DNA of 16,518 nt from UBA11524 sp963642705 (GTDB lineage Bacteria; Bacillota; Clostridia; Christensenellales; Aristaeellaceae), in assembly GCA_963642705.1 (NCBI GenBank), contig CAVIHU010000039.1:1-16518 (forward strand). The letters run 5' to 3'. How positions within the stretch are numbered: position 1 is the first letter of the stretch; every line of letters starts with the position of its first letter. This document shows, piece by piece, positions 1 to 6,536 of this stretch. The position numbers and the translations under genes were made by a program. A model generated the notes under the pieces. The model was not told the origin of the DNA. It saw only the letters and a program-made list of their open reading frames with translations, and made no database searches.

Positions 1-52
1 TGCTGAAAGTACTTGGCTGGAAACGGCCCGGGAGGATAAGTCGCTGCCGGAT
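1..52 (+). rRNA. rrf: 5S ribosomal RNA, 3' part (cut by window edge)
   Basis: The first ~52 bases match the 3' half of a Firmicutes 5S rRNA: a TGCTGAAAGTACTTGG segment, a hairpin of CTGG/CGGCC type, GGGAGGATAAGTCGCTGCC and a short tail. The 5' half lies outside the window. It sits only 8 bases before a tRNA, as in an rRNA operon with a trailing tRNA. The exact 3' end is approximate because its pairing partner (the 5' end) is not visible. Confidence 0.85.
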
Positions 53-59
53 TCCATAT

Positions 60-131
60 TCCTCAGTAGCTCAATGGCAGAGCACTCGGCTGTTAACCGA
101 GTTGTTGTAGGTTCGAGCCCTACCTGGGGAG
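60..131 (+). tRNA. tRNA-Asn (anticodon GTT)
   Basis: A full cloverleaf is visible. The 7-bp acceptor stem is TCCTCAG with CTGGGGA (one G-T pair). The D arm is GCTC/GAGC, the anticodon arm is CTCGG/CCGAG with loop CTGTTAA (anticodon GTT, Asn), and the T arm is GTAGG/CCTAC with loop TTCGAGC. The discriminator is G, as expected for Asn. The 3' CCA is not encoded (the DNA reads GCATGA). It probably belongs to the upstream rRNA operon transcript, and a terminator follows at once. Confidence 0.96.
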
Positions 132-135
132 CATG

Positions 136-164
136 AAACCGACTCATCAGTGAGTCGGTTTTTT
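136..164 (+). terminator. Intrinsic terminator of the rRNA-tRNA transcript
   Basis: A 10-11 bp stem, AACCGACTCA (137-146) with TGAGTCGGTT (151-160), has loop TCAG and runs directly into six T's (159-164). It starts five bases after the tRNA and closes the rRNA/tRNA transcript. Confidence 0.93.
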
Positions 165-245
165 GTTTGAGTGATATTTTATGTATATCGTTGGTGATTC
201 TTTTGCATGCTCCGGATAACTTTTTCCACAAAGGTTACACAGGGC

Positions 246-275
246 TTGCAAAATCTGCTGTGATTGTGGTAAAAT
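246..275 (+). promoter_or_regulatory. Promoter for plsX-acpP-rnc
   Basis: The -35 is TTGCAA (246-251), the spacer is 18 bp and the -10 is TAAAAT (270-275). A TG one base before the -10 makes it an extended -10. The predicted start of transcription is near 282, giving a short leader of about 27 bases before plsX. Confidence 0.6.
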
Positions 276-308
276 AGTTTTGTCATGTCGGAGATGCAGG
301 AGGAAACC

Positions 309-1316
309 ATGCGAATTTTTGTCGATGCGATGGGCGGCGATTTTGCGCCGCAGGCACCGGTTGCGGGAACTGTGGAGGCATTGCGCCGGAATGCAGAGCT
401 GACGGCCACGCTTGCCGGTGTTGTCTCGGAAATCGAAAAGTATTTGACGGATGCAGCGGAGGTCCGTGACAGGATTACCCTGCTGGATGCGCCGGAGGTC
501 ATCACAAACCATGAATCGCCCGTTATGGGTGTCCGCAAAAAGACAAAGTCCGCTACTGTGATGGGCATGCTGGCATTGCGCAATCATGAGGTAGATGGCT
601 TTGTTTCTGCAGGCTCAACGGGTGCGGTGCTTGCCGGCGGTATGTTCCGTCTGGGGCGTATTTCCGGCGTTGAACGTCCGGCACTTGCACCGATGCTGCC
701 GAATGGCAAAGGATATTTTCTGCTGATCGACTGCGGCGCGAATGTGGACTGCAAGCCTGATTATCTGGCACAGTTCGGTGTCATGGGCGATGCGTATATG
801 CGCGGGGTCATGGGCATCGAGAAGCCGCGTGTTGGCATCATCAACATCGGCGCGGAGGACGAAAAGGGCAACGAGCTTGTTAAGAAAGCCTTCCCGCTGA
901 TGAAGCAGGCGCCTTATAACTTCATCGGCAGTGTTGAAGCACGTGATTTATTCAGTGACGTGGCGGATGTTTGTGTGGCGGATGGCTTTGCCGGCAACCT
1001 CGTGCTCAAAACGACCGAGGGCGTTGCACTGTTCATGATGAAGCAGATGAAGCAGCAGCTGATGGCGGACACGCGCTCTAAAATCGGTGCCATGCTTGCG
1101 AAGCCCGCGCTTCGCCGGCTCAAGCATACGCTGGATTACACAGAGGTCGGCGGCGCACCGCTGCTGGGTGTTCAGGGTGCCGTCGTCAAGGCGCACGGTT
1201 CCAGCAATGCGCATGCGTTTTCCTGTGCTATCGATCAGGCGATCAAAATGATTAACGGTCATGTGGTGGAAATCATCGAACAGGGTGTATCTGCCATGAA
1301 AAAGAAAGAAGAGTAA
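309..1316 (+). CDS. plsX: Phosphate acyltransferase PlsX
   Basis: PlsX makes acyl-phosphate from acyl-ACP, the acyl donor for PlsY in the first step of phospholipid synthesis; it is a peripheral membrane enzyme. The N-terminus MRIFVDAMGGDFAP is the family hallmark, followed by SAGSTGAVLAGG, LIDCGANVDCKP, IGAEDEKGNELVK, a DGFAGNLVLKTTEG segment and a C-terminal GGAPLLGVQG segment. The length of 335 aa is normal. I chose ATG 309 rather than the upstream in-frame ATG 285 because AGGAGGA (298-304) lies just before 309 and the hallmark motif begins there. It is first in an operon with acpP and rnc, the classic Firmicutes order. No rpmF is seen upstream, where many Clostridia have one. Confidence 0.97.
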   Translation: MRIFVDAMGGDFAPQAPVAGTVEALRRNAELTATLAGVVSEIEKYLTDAAEVRDRITLLDAPEVITNHESPVMGVRKKTKSATVMGMLALRNHEVDGFVSAGSTGAVLAGGMFRLGRISGVERPALAPMLPNGKGYFLLIDCGANVDCKPDYLAQFGVMGDAYMRGVMGIEKPRVGIINIGAEDEKGNELVKKAFPLMKQAPYNFIGSVEARDLFSDVADVCVADGFAGNLVLKTTEGVALFMMKQMKQQLMADTRSKIGAMLAKPALRRLKHTLDYTEVGGAPLLGVQGAVVKAHGSSNAHAFSCAIDQAIKMINGHVVEIIEQGVSAMKKKEE

Positions 1317-1329
1317 GGAGATCGATTTT

Positions 1330-1560
1330 ATGTCTACGTTTGAAACGCTCAAGGGTATGATCGTCAAGCAACTCAAGGTGAACCCCGATATGGTGACCGA
1401 GTCCAGCCGCCTTCTGGAGGACTTGAAGGCGGACTCCGCAAACGTCATGGTCATGATCATGGATGTTGAAGATACATTCGGCATCACCGTTGAGGATGAC
1501 ATGATTATGAAGCTCAAGACAGTTGGCGACGTCGTGAAGTATATCGACGAAAACAAGTAA
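1330..1560 (+). CDS. acpP: Acyl carrier protein
   Basis: This is the carrier protein of fatty acid synthesis; the acyl chain is held on a phosphopantetheine arm attached to a Ser. The 76-aa acidic helical protein has the expected length. The attachment motif reads LKADSAN, with Ser36 as the modified residue. The usual DSL is DSA here, although the surrounding helix (VMVMIMDVEDTFGI) and the C-terminal helix (VGDVVKYIDE) are typical. It starts 13 bases after plsX behind AAGGAG (1315-1320), consistent with co-transcription and with PlsX using acyl-ACP. DSA variants are, from memory, not rare in gut Clostridia, so loss of function is not implied. Confidence 0.95.
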   Translation: MSTFETLKGMIVKQLKVNPDMVTESSRLLEDLKADSANVMVMIMDVEDTFGITVEDDMIMKLKTVGDVVKYIDENK

Positions 1561-1579
1561 TCCGAGGATCGCTCCATTT

Positions 1580-1605
1580 GGCCTCCCCCGATTCCGGCGG
1601 AGGTC
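1580..1605 (+). promoter_or_regulatory. Hairpin in the acpP-rnc gap
   Basis: CCTCC (1582-1586) pairs with GGAGG (1599-1603). A C-C mismatch and a further 3 bp (CCG/CGG) lead to loop ATTC, and a G-C and a G-U pair extend the base to 1580-1605. There is no T run after it, so it is not a classical terminator. It lies about 30 bases upstream of the rnc start and could be an RNA processing or stability site. The role is inferred from position only. Confidence 0.45.
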
Positions 1606-1633
1606 TATTTCGGATAAAGAAAAGGACGAGTAC

Positions 1634-2293
1634 ATGATAACGCAGCAATTTATGGACGCGCTGGGCTACCAATTCAAGAAGCCGGAGCTGCTTCGACGCG
1701 CGCTGACGCATCCGTCCATGGGTCCTAAGGATAACCAGCGGCTGGAGTTTCTTGGCGATGCGGTGCTACAGTTCATCATGTCGGATCTGCTGTACGAATC
1801 GCATCCGGATTGCCATGAGGGACAGCTGACGCACTTGCGCGCATTGTCTGTCTGCGAGGCGAATCTCTCGCAGGTTGCGCGGAAGCTCGGCGTCGGTGAT
1901 GTGTTGGTGATGGATCGCGGCGAGGAGCTGACCGGCGGTCGCGAAAAACCGTCTGTACTCTGCGACGCGATGGAAGCCATCCTTGCGGCGGTTTATCTGG
2001 ACGGCGGATTGGCGGCGGCACGCGAGCTGATTCTCCGCTGCTGGCCGAAGCCTGAGGATGTGCAGCGTCCGATGCAGGACAGCAAGGGCGCATTGCAGGA
2101 ATATCTGCAGCGCGATGGCAGCGATGCTCCGTCATACGAGATTGTCGCGCAGGATGGACCGCCGCATGACCGCACGTTCGAGGCGGTTGTCAGCCATAAC
2201 GGCGTTGCGCTGGCGCACGGTACCGGGCGAACGAAGAAGCAGGCGGAGCAGGCAGCCGCGCTCAAGGCGCTGACGGAGCTGAAATCGCGCTAA
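1634..2293 (+). CDS. rnc: Ribonuclease III
   Basis: RNase III is a double-strand-specific endoribonuclease that matures rRNA precursors and cuts structured mRNAs. The 219-aa length is normal. The N-terminal RNase III domain (about residues 3-140) carries the signature NQRLEFLGDAVL at 34-45 and the second acidic cluster DAMEAILAAVYLDGG at 111-125, so the four metal-binding acids (E38, D42, D111, E114) are present. The C-terminal double-strand RNA-binding domain (about 147-217) ends with TKKQAEQAAALKAL. Its RBS is AAAGGA (1620-1625). It is third in the plsX operon, as usual. The next gene is not smc/ftsY, which commonly follows rnc in Firmicutes. Confidence 0.97.
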   Translation: MITQQFMDALGYQFKKPELLRRALTHPSMGPKDNQRLEFLGDAVLQFIMSDLLYESHPDCHEGQLTHLRALSVCEANLSQVARKLGVGDVLVMDRGEELTGGREKPSVLCDAMEAILAAVYLDGGLAAARELILRCWPKPEDVQRPMQDSKGALQEYLQRDGSDAPSYEIVAQDGPPHDRTFEAVVSHNGVALAHGTGRTKKQAEQAAALKALTELKSR

Positions 2294-2354
2294 TCAATTG
2301 TCGCACAGCATAGAGAGAAGGGATGATTCAGACAGCAGGGGAGGAGGAAAGCGC

Positions 2355-3551
2355 ATGAAGCTTTTTCGACGGATTGCACCGGAGTACATCATCTTTCCGC
2401 TTGTCGTCCTGATGGTGCTTGAGGCGATGGCGGCGTTCACCGGACGTTTCCCGACAGGCGGCAACACGTACTGCTCCTTTACGCTGCAGGCGTGTGCGTG
2501 GCTCGATGGAAGGCTCGATGTCAATCCTGATTACACATGGCTGGAGCTGGCAATTTACAATGGCAAATATTATGTCAGCTTTCCGCCGTTTCCTTCCTAT
2601 GTGATGCTGCCGTTTGCGTTCTTTATGAGCATGGATACGCCCGATCACTGGATCAGCCTGTTCGTGATGCTGCTGGGTGTGGTATATGCGCTGCGGATTT
2701 ATCGACGGACAACAGGAAGTTTCCTGCATGCGGAAAGGTATGTGCTGTTTCTGTATTTGGGCAATGGGCTGATGTTTATTGCCCTGCAGGGCTGGGTGTG
2801 GTTCATTGCGCAAACAATGTGCTTTACACTGTCGCTGATGGCGATTGACGCAGCGCAGCGCGGCAGAAGCGGCTGGTCGTTAGCGTGGTGGGCATGTGCG
2901 GTCGGTTGTCGGCCGATGGCGGCGCTGTATCTGCCGATGCTGGTGTATCTGCTCCATAAAAGCGGCGTGCGGTATTCGTGGAAGCGGTATGTGCTCAATC
3001 TGGTGCCGATGACCCTTATCGCCGCGTCTTACATGCTGCTGAATTACCTGCGCTTTGGCAACCCGTTGGAGTTCGGGCACAATTACCTGCCTGAATTTCA
3101 GCGCGCGGAGAATGGACAATTCTCTCTGTCGTATCTGCGGGAGCATCTGTATCAGCTTATCCGTCTGCCACAGTATAACGGTGAGGGCAATCCGCTGCAG
3201 TTCTATAAATTTGACTGTATGGCGTTCTATCTGATAACGCCGATGCTTGTGTCGTTTCTCGGCGTATACGCCTATGCGCTGGTCAGAAAGCGGCGCGGCA
3301 ACGCATTTTTGCTGATTGTTCTGCCGATTCTGCTCATTGCGCATATCATGATTCTCTGCTGCCATAAGACGCTCGGCGGCTTCCAGTTCGGCAACCGCTA
3401 TCTGCTTGATTTGCTGCCGTGGGTATTTGTCGCGATTCTGCTGCTGAAGCCCCAAGATCAGCGGACATCGGTGCTGAACCTGCCGCTGTTCGCGATGGGC
3501 GCGGCGGTCAACCTGCTTGGTTCGGTCGCGACGTACAACGGATGGATATGA
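2355..3551 (+). CDS. Multi-pass membrane protein, GT-C glycosyltransferase-like
   Basis: I do not recognise a named family. The protein is 398 aa with roughly ten hydrophobic segments spread from residue 11 to the C-terminus. A first loop (about 48-82) holds LDVNPDYTWLELAIYNGKYY followed by VSFPPFPSY. Acidic residues in the first large loop and a GKYY.SFPP motif resemble polytopic GT-C (PMT/ArnT-like) glycosyltransferases that take sugars from polyprenyl phosphate; this is an inference. ATG 2355 is chosen over TTG 2298 because a strong GGAGGAGGA (2339-2347) precedes it. It lies 61 bases after rnc with no terminator between, so it is probably co-transcribed. A terminator hairpin follows at 3556. 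Confidence 0.8.
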   Translation: MKLFRRIAPEYIIFPLVVLMVLEAMAAFTGRFPTGGNTYCSFTLQACAWLDGRLDVNPDYTWLELAIYNGKYYVSFPPFPSYVMLPFAFFMSMDTPDHWISLFVMLLGVVYALRIYRRTTGSFLHAERYVLFLYLGNGLMFIALQGWVWFIAQTMCFTLSLMAIDAAQRGRSGWSLAWWACAVGCRPMAALYLPMLVYLLHKSGVRYSWKRYVLNLVPMTLIAASYMLLNYLRFGNPLEFGHNYLPEFQRAENGQFSLSYLREHLYQLIRLPQYNGEGNPLQFYKFDCMAFYLITPMLVSFLGVYAYALVRKRRGNAFLLIVLPILLIAHIMILCCHKTLGGFQFGNRYLLDLLPWVFVAILLLKPQDQRTSVLNLPLFAMGAAVNLLGSVATYNGWI

Positions 3552-3555
3552 AACG

Positions 3556-3592
3556 ACAGGAATGCACTGCTTTTTCGGTGCATTCCTGTTTT
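3556..3592 (+). terminator. Intrinsic terminator after the membrane protein gene
   Basis: A perfect 12-bp stem, ACAGGAATGCAC (3556-3567) with GTGCATTCCTGT (3578-3589), has a 10-base loop and is followed by only four T's (3589-3592). The strong stem but short T tract suggest partial termination. The next promoter follows within 30 bases. Confidence 0.75.
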
Positions 3593-3618
3593 GCAATGGA
3601 AAACGTTTGGTTTTTCCC

Positions 3619-3647
3619 TTTTCAAAAATGGTTTTTCGTGTTACAAT
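3619..3647 (+). promoter_or_regulatory. Promoter for rimO-pgsA
   Basis: The -35 is TTTTCA (3619-3624), the spacer is 17 bp and the -10 is TACAAT (3642-3647). TG one base upstream gives an extended -10 (TGTTACAAT). The predicted transcription start is about 3654, exactly at the base of a small hairpin (3653-3670). Confidence 0.65.
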
Positions 3648-3652
3648 AAAAC

Positions 3653-3670
3653 CGATGCCGAAAGGCATTG
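3653..3670 (+). promoter_or_regulatory. 5'-end stem-loop with GAAA tetraloop in the rimO leader
   Basis: ATGCC (3655-3659) pairs with GGCAT (3664-3668) around the tetraloop GAAA, with two more pairs (G-U and C-G) at the base. Given the promoter above, the mRNA would begin with this hairpin. A hairpin at an extreme 5' end can protect mRNA from 5'-end-dependent decay; that role is inferred. Confidence 0.5.
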
Positions 3671-3707
3671 TAATTGCAGTGATTTGTCAAAGGAGCGTTT
3701 GGGATTG

Positions 3708-5042
3708 ATGACAACCCCCGCAACTCACCTGAAGGTGGGTATGATTTCTCTCGGGTGCAACAAGAACCGAGTGGACAGCGAAACGGCACTCGGCCTGCTG
3801 AAGGAGCAAGGCTATGAGCTGACGAATGATCCTGCACAGGCAGATGTGCTGATGGTGAACACGTGCGGCTTTATCGCTTCCGCAAAGGAAGAATCGATTG
3901 ACGCTATTCTCGATATGGCACGTTATAAGCAAATTGGCAAGTGTCGCCTGCTGGTGGTGACCGGCTGCCTTGCTCAGCGATATGAGAAGGATTTGATGAA
4001 GGAAATTCCGGAGATTGACCTGCTGATGGGCGTGAACCAGTATCAGCAGCTGCCGGGAGCGATTGCACAGGCACTTGGCGGCGTGCGCGGAACGTATTGC
4101 ATGGATGACCATGCGTATTTTGCCCATGATCGTGTGCTGACAACGCCGTCCTACACGGCTTATACGCGCATTGGTGAAGGCTGCTCGAACCGGTGCACCT
4201 TTTGCGCGATTCCGCTGATTCGCGGACCGTACCGCTCTCGTCCGGAGGAGGACGTGCTGGCGGAGGTAACATCGCTGGCGCATCAGGGCGTGAAGGAACA
4301 TATTCTCGTCGCGCAGGATACGACGCGTTTCGGCACCGATCACGGCGGAACGTCCATGCTGCCGGAACTGCTGCAAAAGGCGGCGGCGATTGAGGGCGTG
4401 GACTGGCTGCGCGTGCTGTACTGCTATCCGGATGAAACGGATGAGCGTCTGCTGGACGTTATCGCCGATACGCCGAATATCTGTAGCTATCTCGATTTGC
4501 CGATTCAGCACGTGAACGACACGGTGCTCAAGCGGATGCATCGCCGCGGGGACAGCCGTGACATCCGCCGTGCGGTCAAGGGTGCGCATGAACGCGGCCT
4601 GACGCTGCGCACGTCGATTATCGTAGGCTTCCCAGGTGAAACAGAGGAGCAGTTCCAGGAGCTGCTGGACTTCCTGCCTGAGGCGAAGTTCGACCGGCTG
4701 GGTGCGTTTGCGTATTCGCCGGAGGAGGACACGCCTGCTGCGCGGATGCCGGAGCATATTCCTGACGAAGTGAAGGCAGAACGCCTTGACCGTCTGATGC
4801 GCCTGCAGGCAACCATTTCGAAGGAACAGAATCAAAGCCGCGTCGGATCAACGGTGCGCGTCCTGGTGACGGATCAGAATGCGCAGGGCGGTCTGCTGGG
4901 GCGCAGCGAACGCGAGGCACCCGAAACGGACGGTGAAATCATCTTCGCCGCCGGAAACTGTGCGAAGCCGCATATCGGCGACTTTGTGAATGTTCGTATC
5001 GATCAGGCGGGCACGTATGACCTGACAGGAGTGATGGTATGA
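3708..5042 (+). CDS. rimO: Ribosomal protein S12 methylthiotransferase RimO
   Basis: RimO is a radical-SAM enzyme that adds a methylthio group to a conserved Asp of ribosomal protein S12 (uS12), using two 4Fe-4S clusters. The 444-aa protein has the three domains in order. The N-terminal domain has cluster cysteines C17 (LGCNKNRVDSE), C53 (NTCGFI) and C87 (TGCLAQRY). The radical-SAM domain has CSNRCTFC (C159, C163, C166). The C-terminal TRAM domain starts near residue 375 with VGSTVRVLVTD. SLGCNKNRVDSE fits RimO better than MiaB. The start is set at ATG 3708; the frame is open upstream, but only weak sequence lies there and AAAGGAG (3689-3695) is 12 bases before 3708. TTG 3705 is possible. Its stop overlaps the start of pgsA. 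Confidence 0.96.
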   Translation: MTTPATHLKVGMISLGCNKNRVDSETALGLLKEQGYELTNDPAQADVLMVNTCGFIASAKEESIDAILDMARYKQIGKCRLLVVTGCLAQRYEKDLMKEIPEIDLLMGVNQYQQLPGAIAQALGGVRGTYCMDDHAYFAHDRVLTTPSYTAYTRIGEGCSNRCTFCAIPLIRGPYRSRPEEDVLAEVTSLAHQGVKEHILVAQDTTRFGTDHGGTSMLPELLQKAAAIEGVDWLRVLYCYPDETDERLLDVIADTPNICSYLDLPIQHVNDTVLKRMHRRGDSRDIRRAVKGAHERGLTLRTSIIVGFPGETEEQFQELLDFLPEAKFDRLGAFAYSPEEDTPAARMPEHIPDEVKAERLDRLMRLQATISKEQNQSRVGSTVRVLVTDQNAQGGLLGRSEREAPETDGEIIFAAGNCAKPHIGDFVNVRIDQAGTYDLTGVMV

Positions 5043-5626
5043 ATCTGCCGAATAAGCTTTCTTTGCTACGCGTCGCGCTGATTCCGGTGATGGTCGCTCT
5101 GATGCTGCCGCAGACGCTTGTGTGCAACCTGCTTGCGGCGATTGTATTTGCCGGCGCTGCCATGACGGATTATTTTGACGGTCATATTGCCCGTTCTCGT
5201 CAGCTGATTACGACGTTCGGGAAGTTTATCGACCCGTTGGCGGATAAGCTGCTGAATCTGTCTGCCATGATTATGCTTGTGCAATGCGGCACGCTGCCCG
5301 GATGGAGCGTCGTACTGATTCTTGCCCGTGAGCTGGCAGTGGACGGTCTTCGCCTTGTTGCTGTCGGTCAGGGACGCGTCATTGCGGCTGGCTGGCTCGG
5401 CAAAGTGAAGACGGCAAGCCAAATGGGGCTGCTGCTGTGGGTGCTGATTACGCATCAGCCTGCGCTGACCGCACCGATGTGGGGAAAAACAGCAGGCGCG
5501 GTGCTCGGCGCCTCGTGGATGGGGTGGATTACGACCGTCATGCTTCTCTGGGTCGTTGTTATTACGGTCTGGAGCGGTGTGGATTATTTCGTGCGCAACC
5601 GCGATTGCATTCGCGATATTAAGTAA
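5039..5626 (+). CDS. pgsA: CDP-diacylglycerol--glycerol-3-phosphate 3-phosphatidyltransferase
   Basis: PgsA makes phosphatidylglycerol phosphate, the committed step to phosphatidylglycerol and cardiolipin, in the membrane. The 195-aa length is normal. The CDP-alcohol phosphotransferase signature is complete: D44, D47, G48, A51, R52, G61, D65 and D69 in the order DxxDGxxAR(x8)GxxxDxxxD (TDYFDGHIAR then GKFIDPLADK). Hydrophobic segments surround it, as expected for a six-helix enzyme. The start ATG overlaps the rimO stop (ATGA, 5039-5042), so the two are translationally coupled. A strong terminator follows 14 bases after the stop. Confidence 0.96.
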   Translation: MNLPNKLSLLRVALIPVMVALMLPQTLVCNLLAAIVFAGAAMTDYFDGHIARSRQLITTFGKFIDPLADKLLNLSAMIMLVQCGTLPGWSVVLILARELAVDGLRLVAVGQGRVIAAGWLGKVKTASQMGLLLWVLITHQPALTAPMWGKTAGAVLGASWMGWITTVMLLWVVVITVWSGVDYFVRNRDCIRDIK

Positions 5627-5640
5627 GGCAATTGTCACTG

Positions 5641-5681
5641 AAAAGCAGCTCATTGTGTTTGAAACGGTGAGTTGCTTTTTT
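5641..5681 (+). terminator. Intrinsic terminator of rimO-pgsA
   Basis: AAAAGCAGCTCA (5641-5652) pairs with TGAGTTGCTTTT (5668-5679) with one G-U pair, and six T's (5676-5681) follow the GC part of the stem. It faces the minus-strand terminator just downstream, giving back-to-back terminators for converging transcripts. Confidence 0.85.
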
Positions 5682-5689
5682 GATGCCAC

Positions 5690-5718
5690 AAAAAAGGCAG
5701 GCGACGAATCGCCTGCCT
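5690..5718 (-). terminator. Intrinsic terminator of the DUF1292 transcript
   Basis: On the minus strand a perfect 10-bp stem, AGGCAGGCGA with TCGCCTGCCT (5709-5718 and 5695-5704), has loop TTCG and is followed by a run of T's (complement of A's at 5690-5695). No minus-strand gene lies between it and 5906, so the DUF1292 mRNA would carry a 3' UTR of about 190 bases. Confidence 0.88.
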
Positions 5719-5905
5719 GGTCGGTCGTTTGCGGTAGTGGTTATTGGACAGAATGAAGCATGATCTTCAGTCCGTTGGTTGTCCAACCTGTTGGGTAGAA
5801 GGTTCCAGTTGGTCGGGGAAATGCTTACTGTCATTCCGCAGATGATGCGGAGATTCAAGTCCTGTTGCTCTTTATAGGGTGAACGGAAATGAGGAGAGGA
5901 AGAAA
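5719..5905. other. Non-coding stretch between DUF1292 and its terminator
   Basis: No supported gene is seen on either strand. The open frame that crosses it on the minus strand runs through the terminator hairpin and has no good RBS. Read on the minus strand this is the 3' UTR of DUF1292. It holds repeated GTTGG/CCAAC units (5774-5815) able to pair with each other in several ways and a small hairpin CCGCA/TGCGG (5836-5850). Confidence 0.5.
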
Positions 5906-6244
5906 TCAGTCCTCGTCGTCCGCTTGTTCATCATCCTGGAGCTTCAATGTAGCAATTTCCATAAGCTTGGCTTCCAGCTTCTGATCCTCCACGGGAACGA
6001 ACTCTTCAAGCTCTTCGCCCGTTTCGCTCGTTGTGGGCACGATCTTCATCACGTAGCAGTCAATCTGGTCTGCCTCGGCCGTGCCCTCATCGTTGGAGTC
6101 GGTCAGAATCGCATATTCCTCACCGTTAAAGAAGAAGTAGTCAAGGATCTTGAAGAGAAGCGTATTGCCTTCCTCATCGGTCATCTGGATCAAATCCTCG
6201 GAACTCTCGTCATCCAGATTGAAATCCTGCGTGTCATCCGTCAT
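5906..6244 (-). CDS. DUF1292 family protein (YrzB-like)
   Basis: This is a 112-aa very acidic protein. The DUF1292 core is seen at about residues 20-95: MTDEEGNTLLFKILDYFFF, then NGEEYAILTD, DCYVMKIV and EEFVPVEDQKLEAKLMEI. Members are small cytosolic proteins of unknown function, usually found in Firmicutes near ruvX and yrzL; those neighbours are absent here. The acidic extensions at both ends (TDDTQDFNLDDESSED and DDEQADDED) are longer than usual. The start at 6244 follows AGAAGGA at a slightly long spacing. The same frame stays open upstream to a TAA at 6314-6316 without another ATG, GTG or TTG. A 26-codon ORF lies before it in the same frame. Confidence 0.88.
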   Translation of the reverse strand: MTDDTQDFNLDDESSEDLIQMTDEEGNTLLFKILDYFFFNGEEYAILTDSNDEGTAEADQIDCYVMKIVPTTSETGEELEEFVPVEDQKLEAKLMEIATLKLQDDEQADDED

Positions 6245-6265
6245 TCGCGGTTTACCATCCTTCTT

Positions 6266-6288
6266 GCGCTTTTTGTTTGATGAAGCGC
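6266..6288 (-). promoter_or_regulatory. Hairpin in front of the DUF1292 ribosome binding site
   Basis: On the minus strand GCGCTT (6283-6288) pairs with AAGCGC (6266-6271) around an 11-base loop, ending just before the AGAAGGA that serves the DUF1292 start. There is no T run. It could affect ribosome access; that role is inferred. Confidence 0.35.
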
Positions 6289-6313
6289 ACCAGTCAAAGA
6301 ATATTGCCCCCTG

Positions 6314-6394
6314 TTATGCTGTGCGAACGAAGGAAGACCGATCCATGATCGCCTGACGCAATACGCTTTTTGATGACTGTGCGTCACTGTTCAA
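6314..6394 (-). CDS. Small ORF (26 aa), possible leader peptide of DUF1292
   Basis: A TTG start at 6394 has an ideal ribosome binding site, AAAGGAGG (complement of 6403-6410), with an 8-base spacer. The peptide begins MNSDAQSSKSVLRQAIMDRS and ends at TAA 6314-6316. It lies in the long leader between the minus-strand promoter (6485-6513) and DUF1292, in the same frame as DUF1292 and 69 bases before it. I do not recognise the sequence. It could be a leader peptide, an independent micropeptide or the remnant of a longer protein cut by the TAA. The good RBS is the main support. Confidence 0.4.
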   Translation of the reverse strand: MNSDAQSSKSVLRQAIMDRSSFVRTA

Positions 6395-6484
6395 TGGAAA
6401 CGCCTCCTTTCCTATTCCGGCGGTCGCGTCTCCGCGATGCCTTTTGCTGTCGCTCGCTGGCGACCTGCTCCTCTTTGCATCTTC

Positions 6485-6513
6485 ATTATACAAGAGAAAT
6501 GCGAAAAAAGCAA
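6485..6513 (-). promoter_or_regulatory. Promoter for the DUF1292 transcript
   Basis: Read on the minus strand, the -35 is TTGCTT (6508-6513), the spacer is 17 bp and the -10 is a perfect TATAAT (6485-6490). The start of transcription would be near 6478, giving a leader of over 230 bases before DUF1292. Confidence 0.7.
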
Positions 6514-6536
6514 GGGTTTTCCGAAAAGTTTTTCGC
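6501..6536. repeat. Inverted repeat between divergent promoters
   Basis: GCGAAAAA (6501-6508) and TTTTTCGC (6529-6536) form a perfect 8-bp inverted repeat with a 20-base centre. It lies between, and partly inside, two back-to-back promoters. It could be an operator or part of a weak transcription stop for the operon arriving from the right. Confidence 0.45.

Noticed and set aside
285..308. Upstream in-frame ATG for plsX
   Set aside because: It precedes the AGGAGGA ribosome binding site and the PlsX hallmark begins at the next Met (309).
5619..5858. 79-codon minus-strand ORF
   Set aside because: It runs through a perfect terminator hairpin, overlaps the pgsA terminator, lacks a good RBS and shows no family pattern.
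6412..6480. 22-codon minus-strand ORF starting right after the TATAAT at 6485
   Set aside because: The ATG would lie at or before the first transcribed base, with no RBS; the basic composition looks random.
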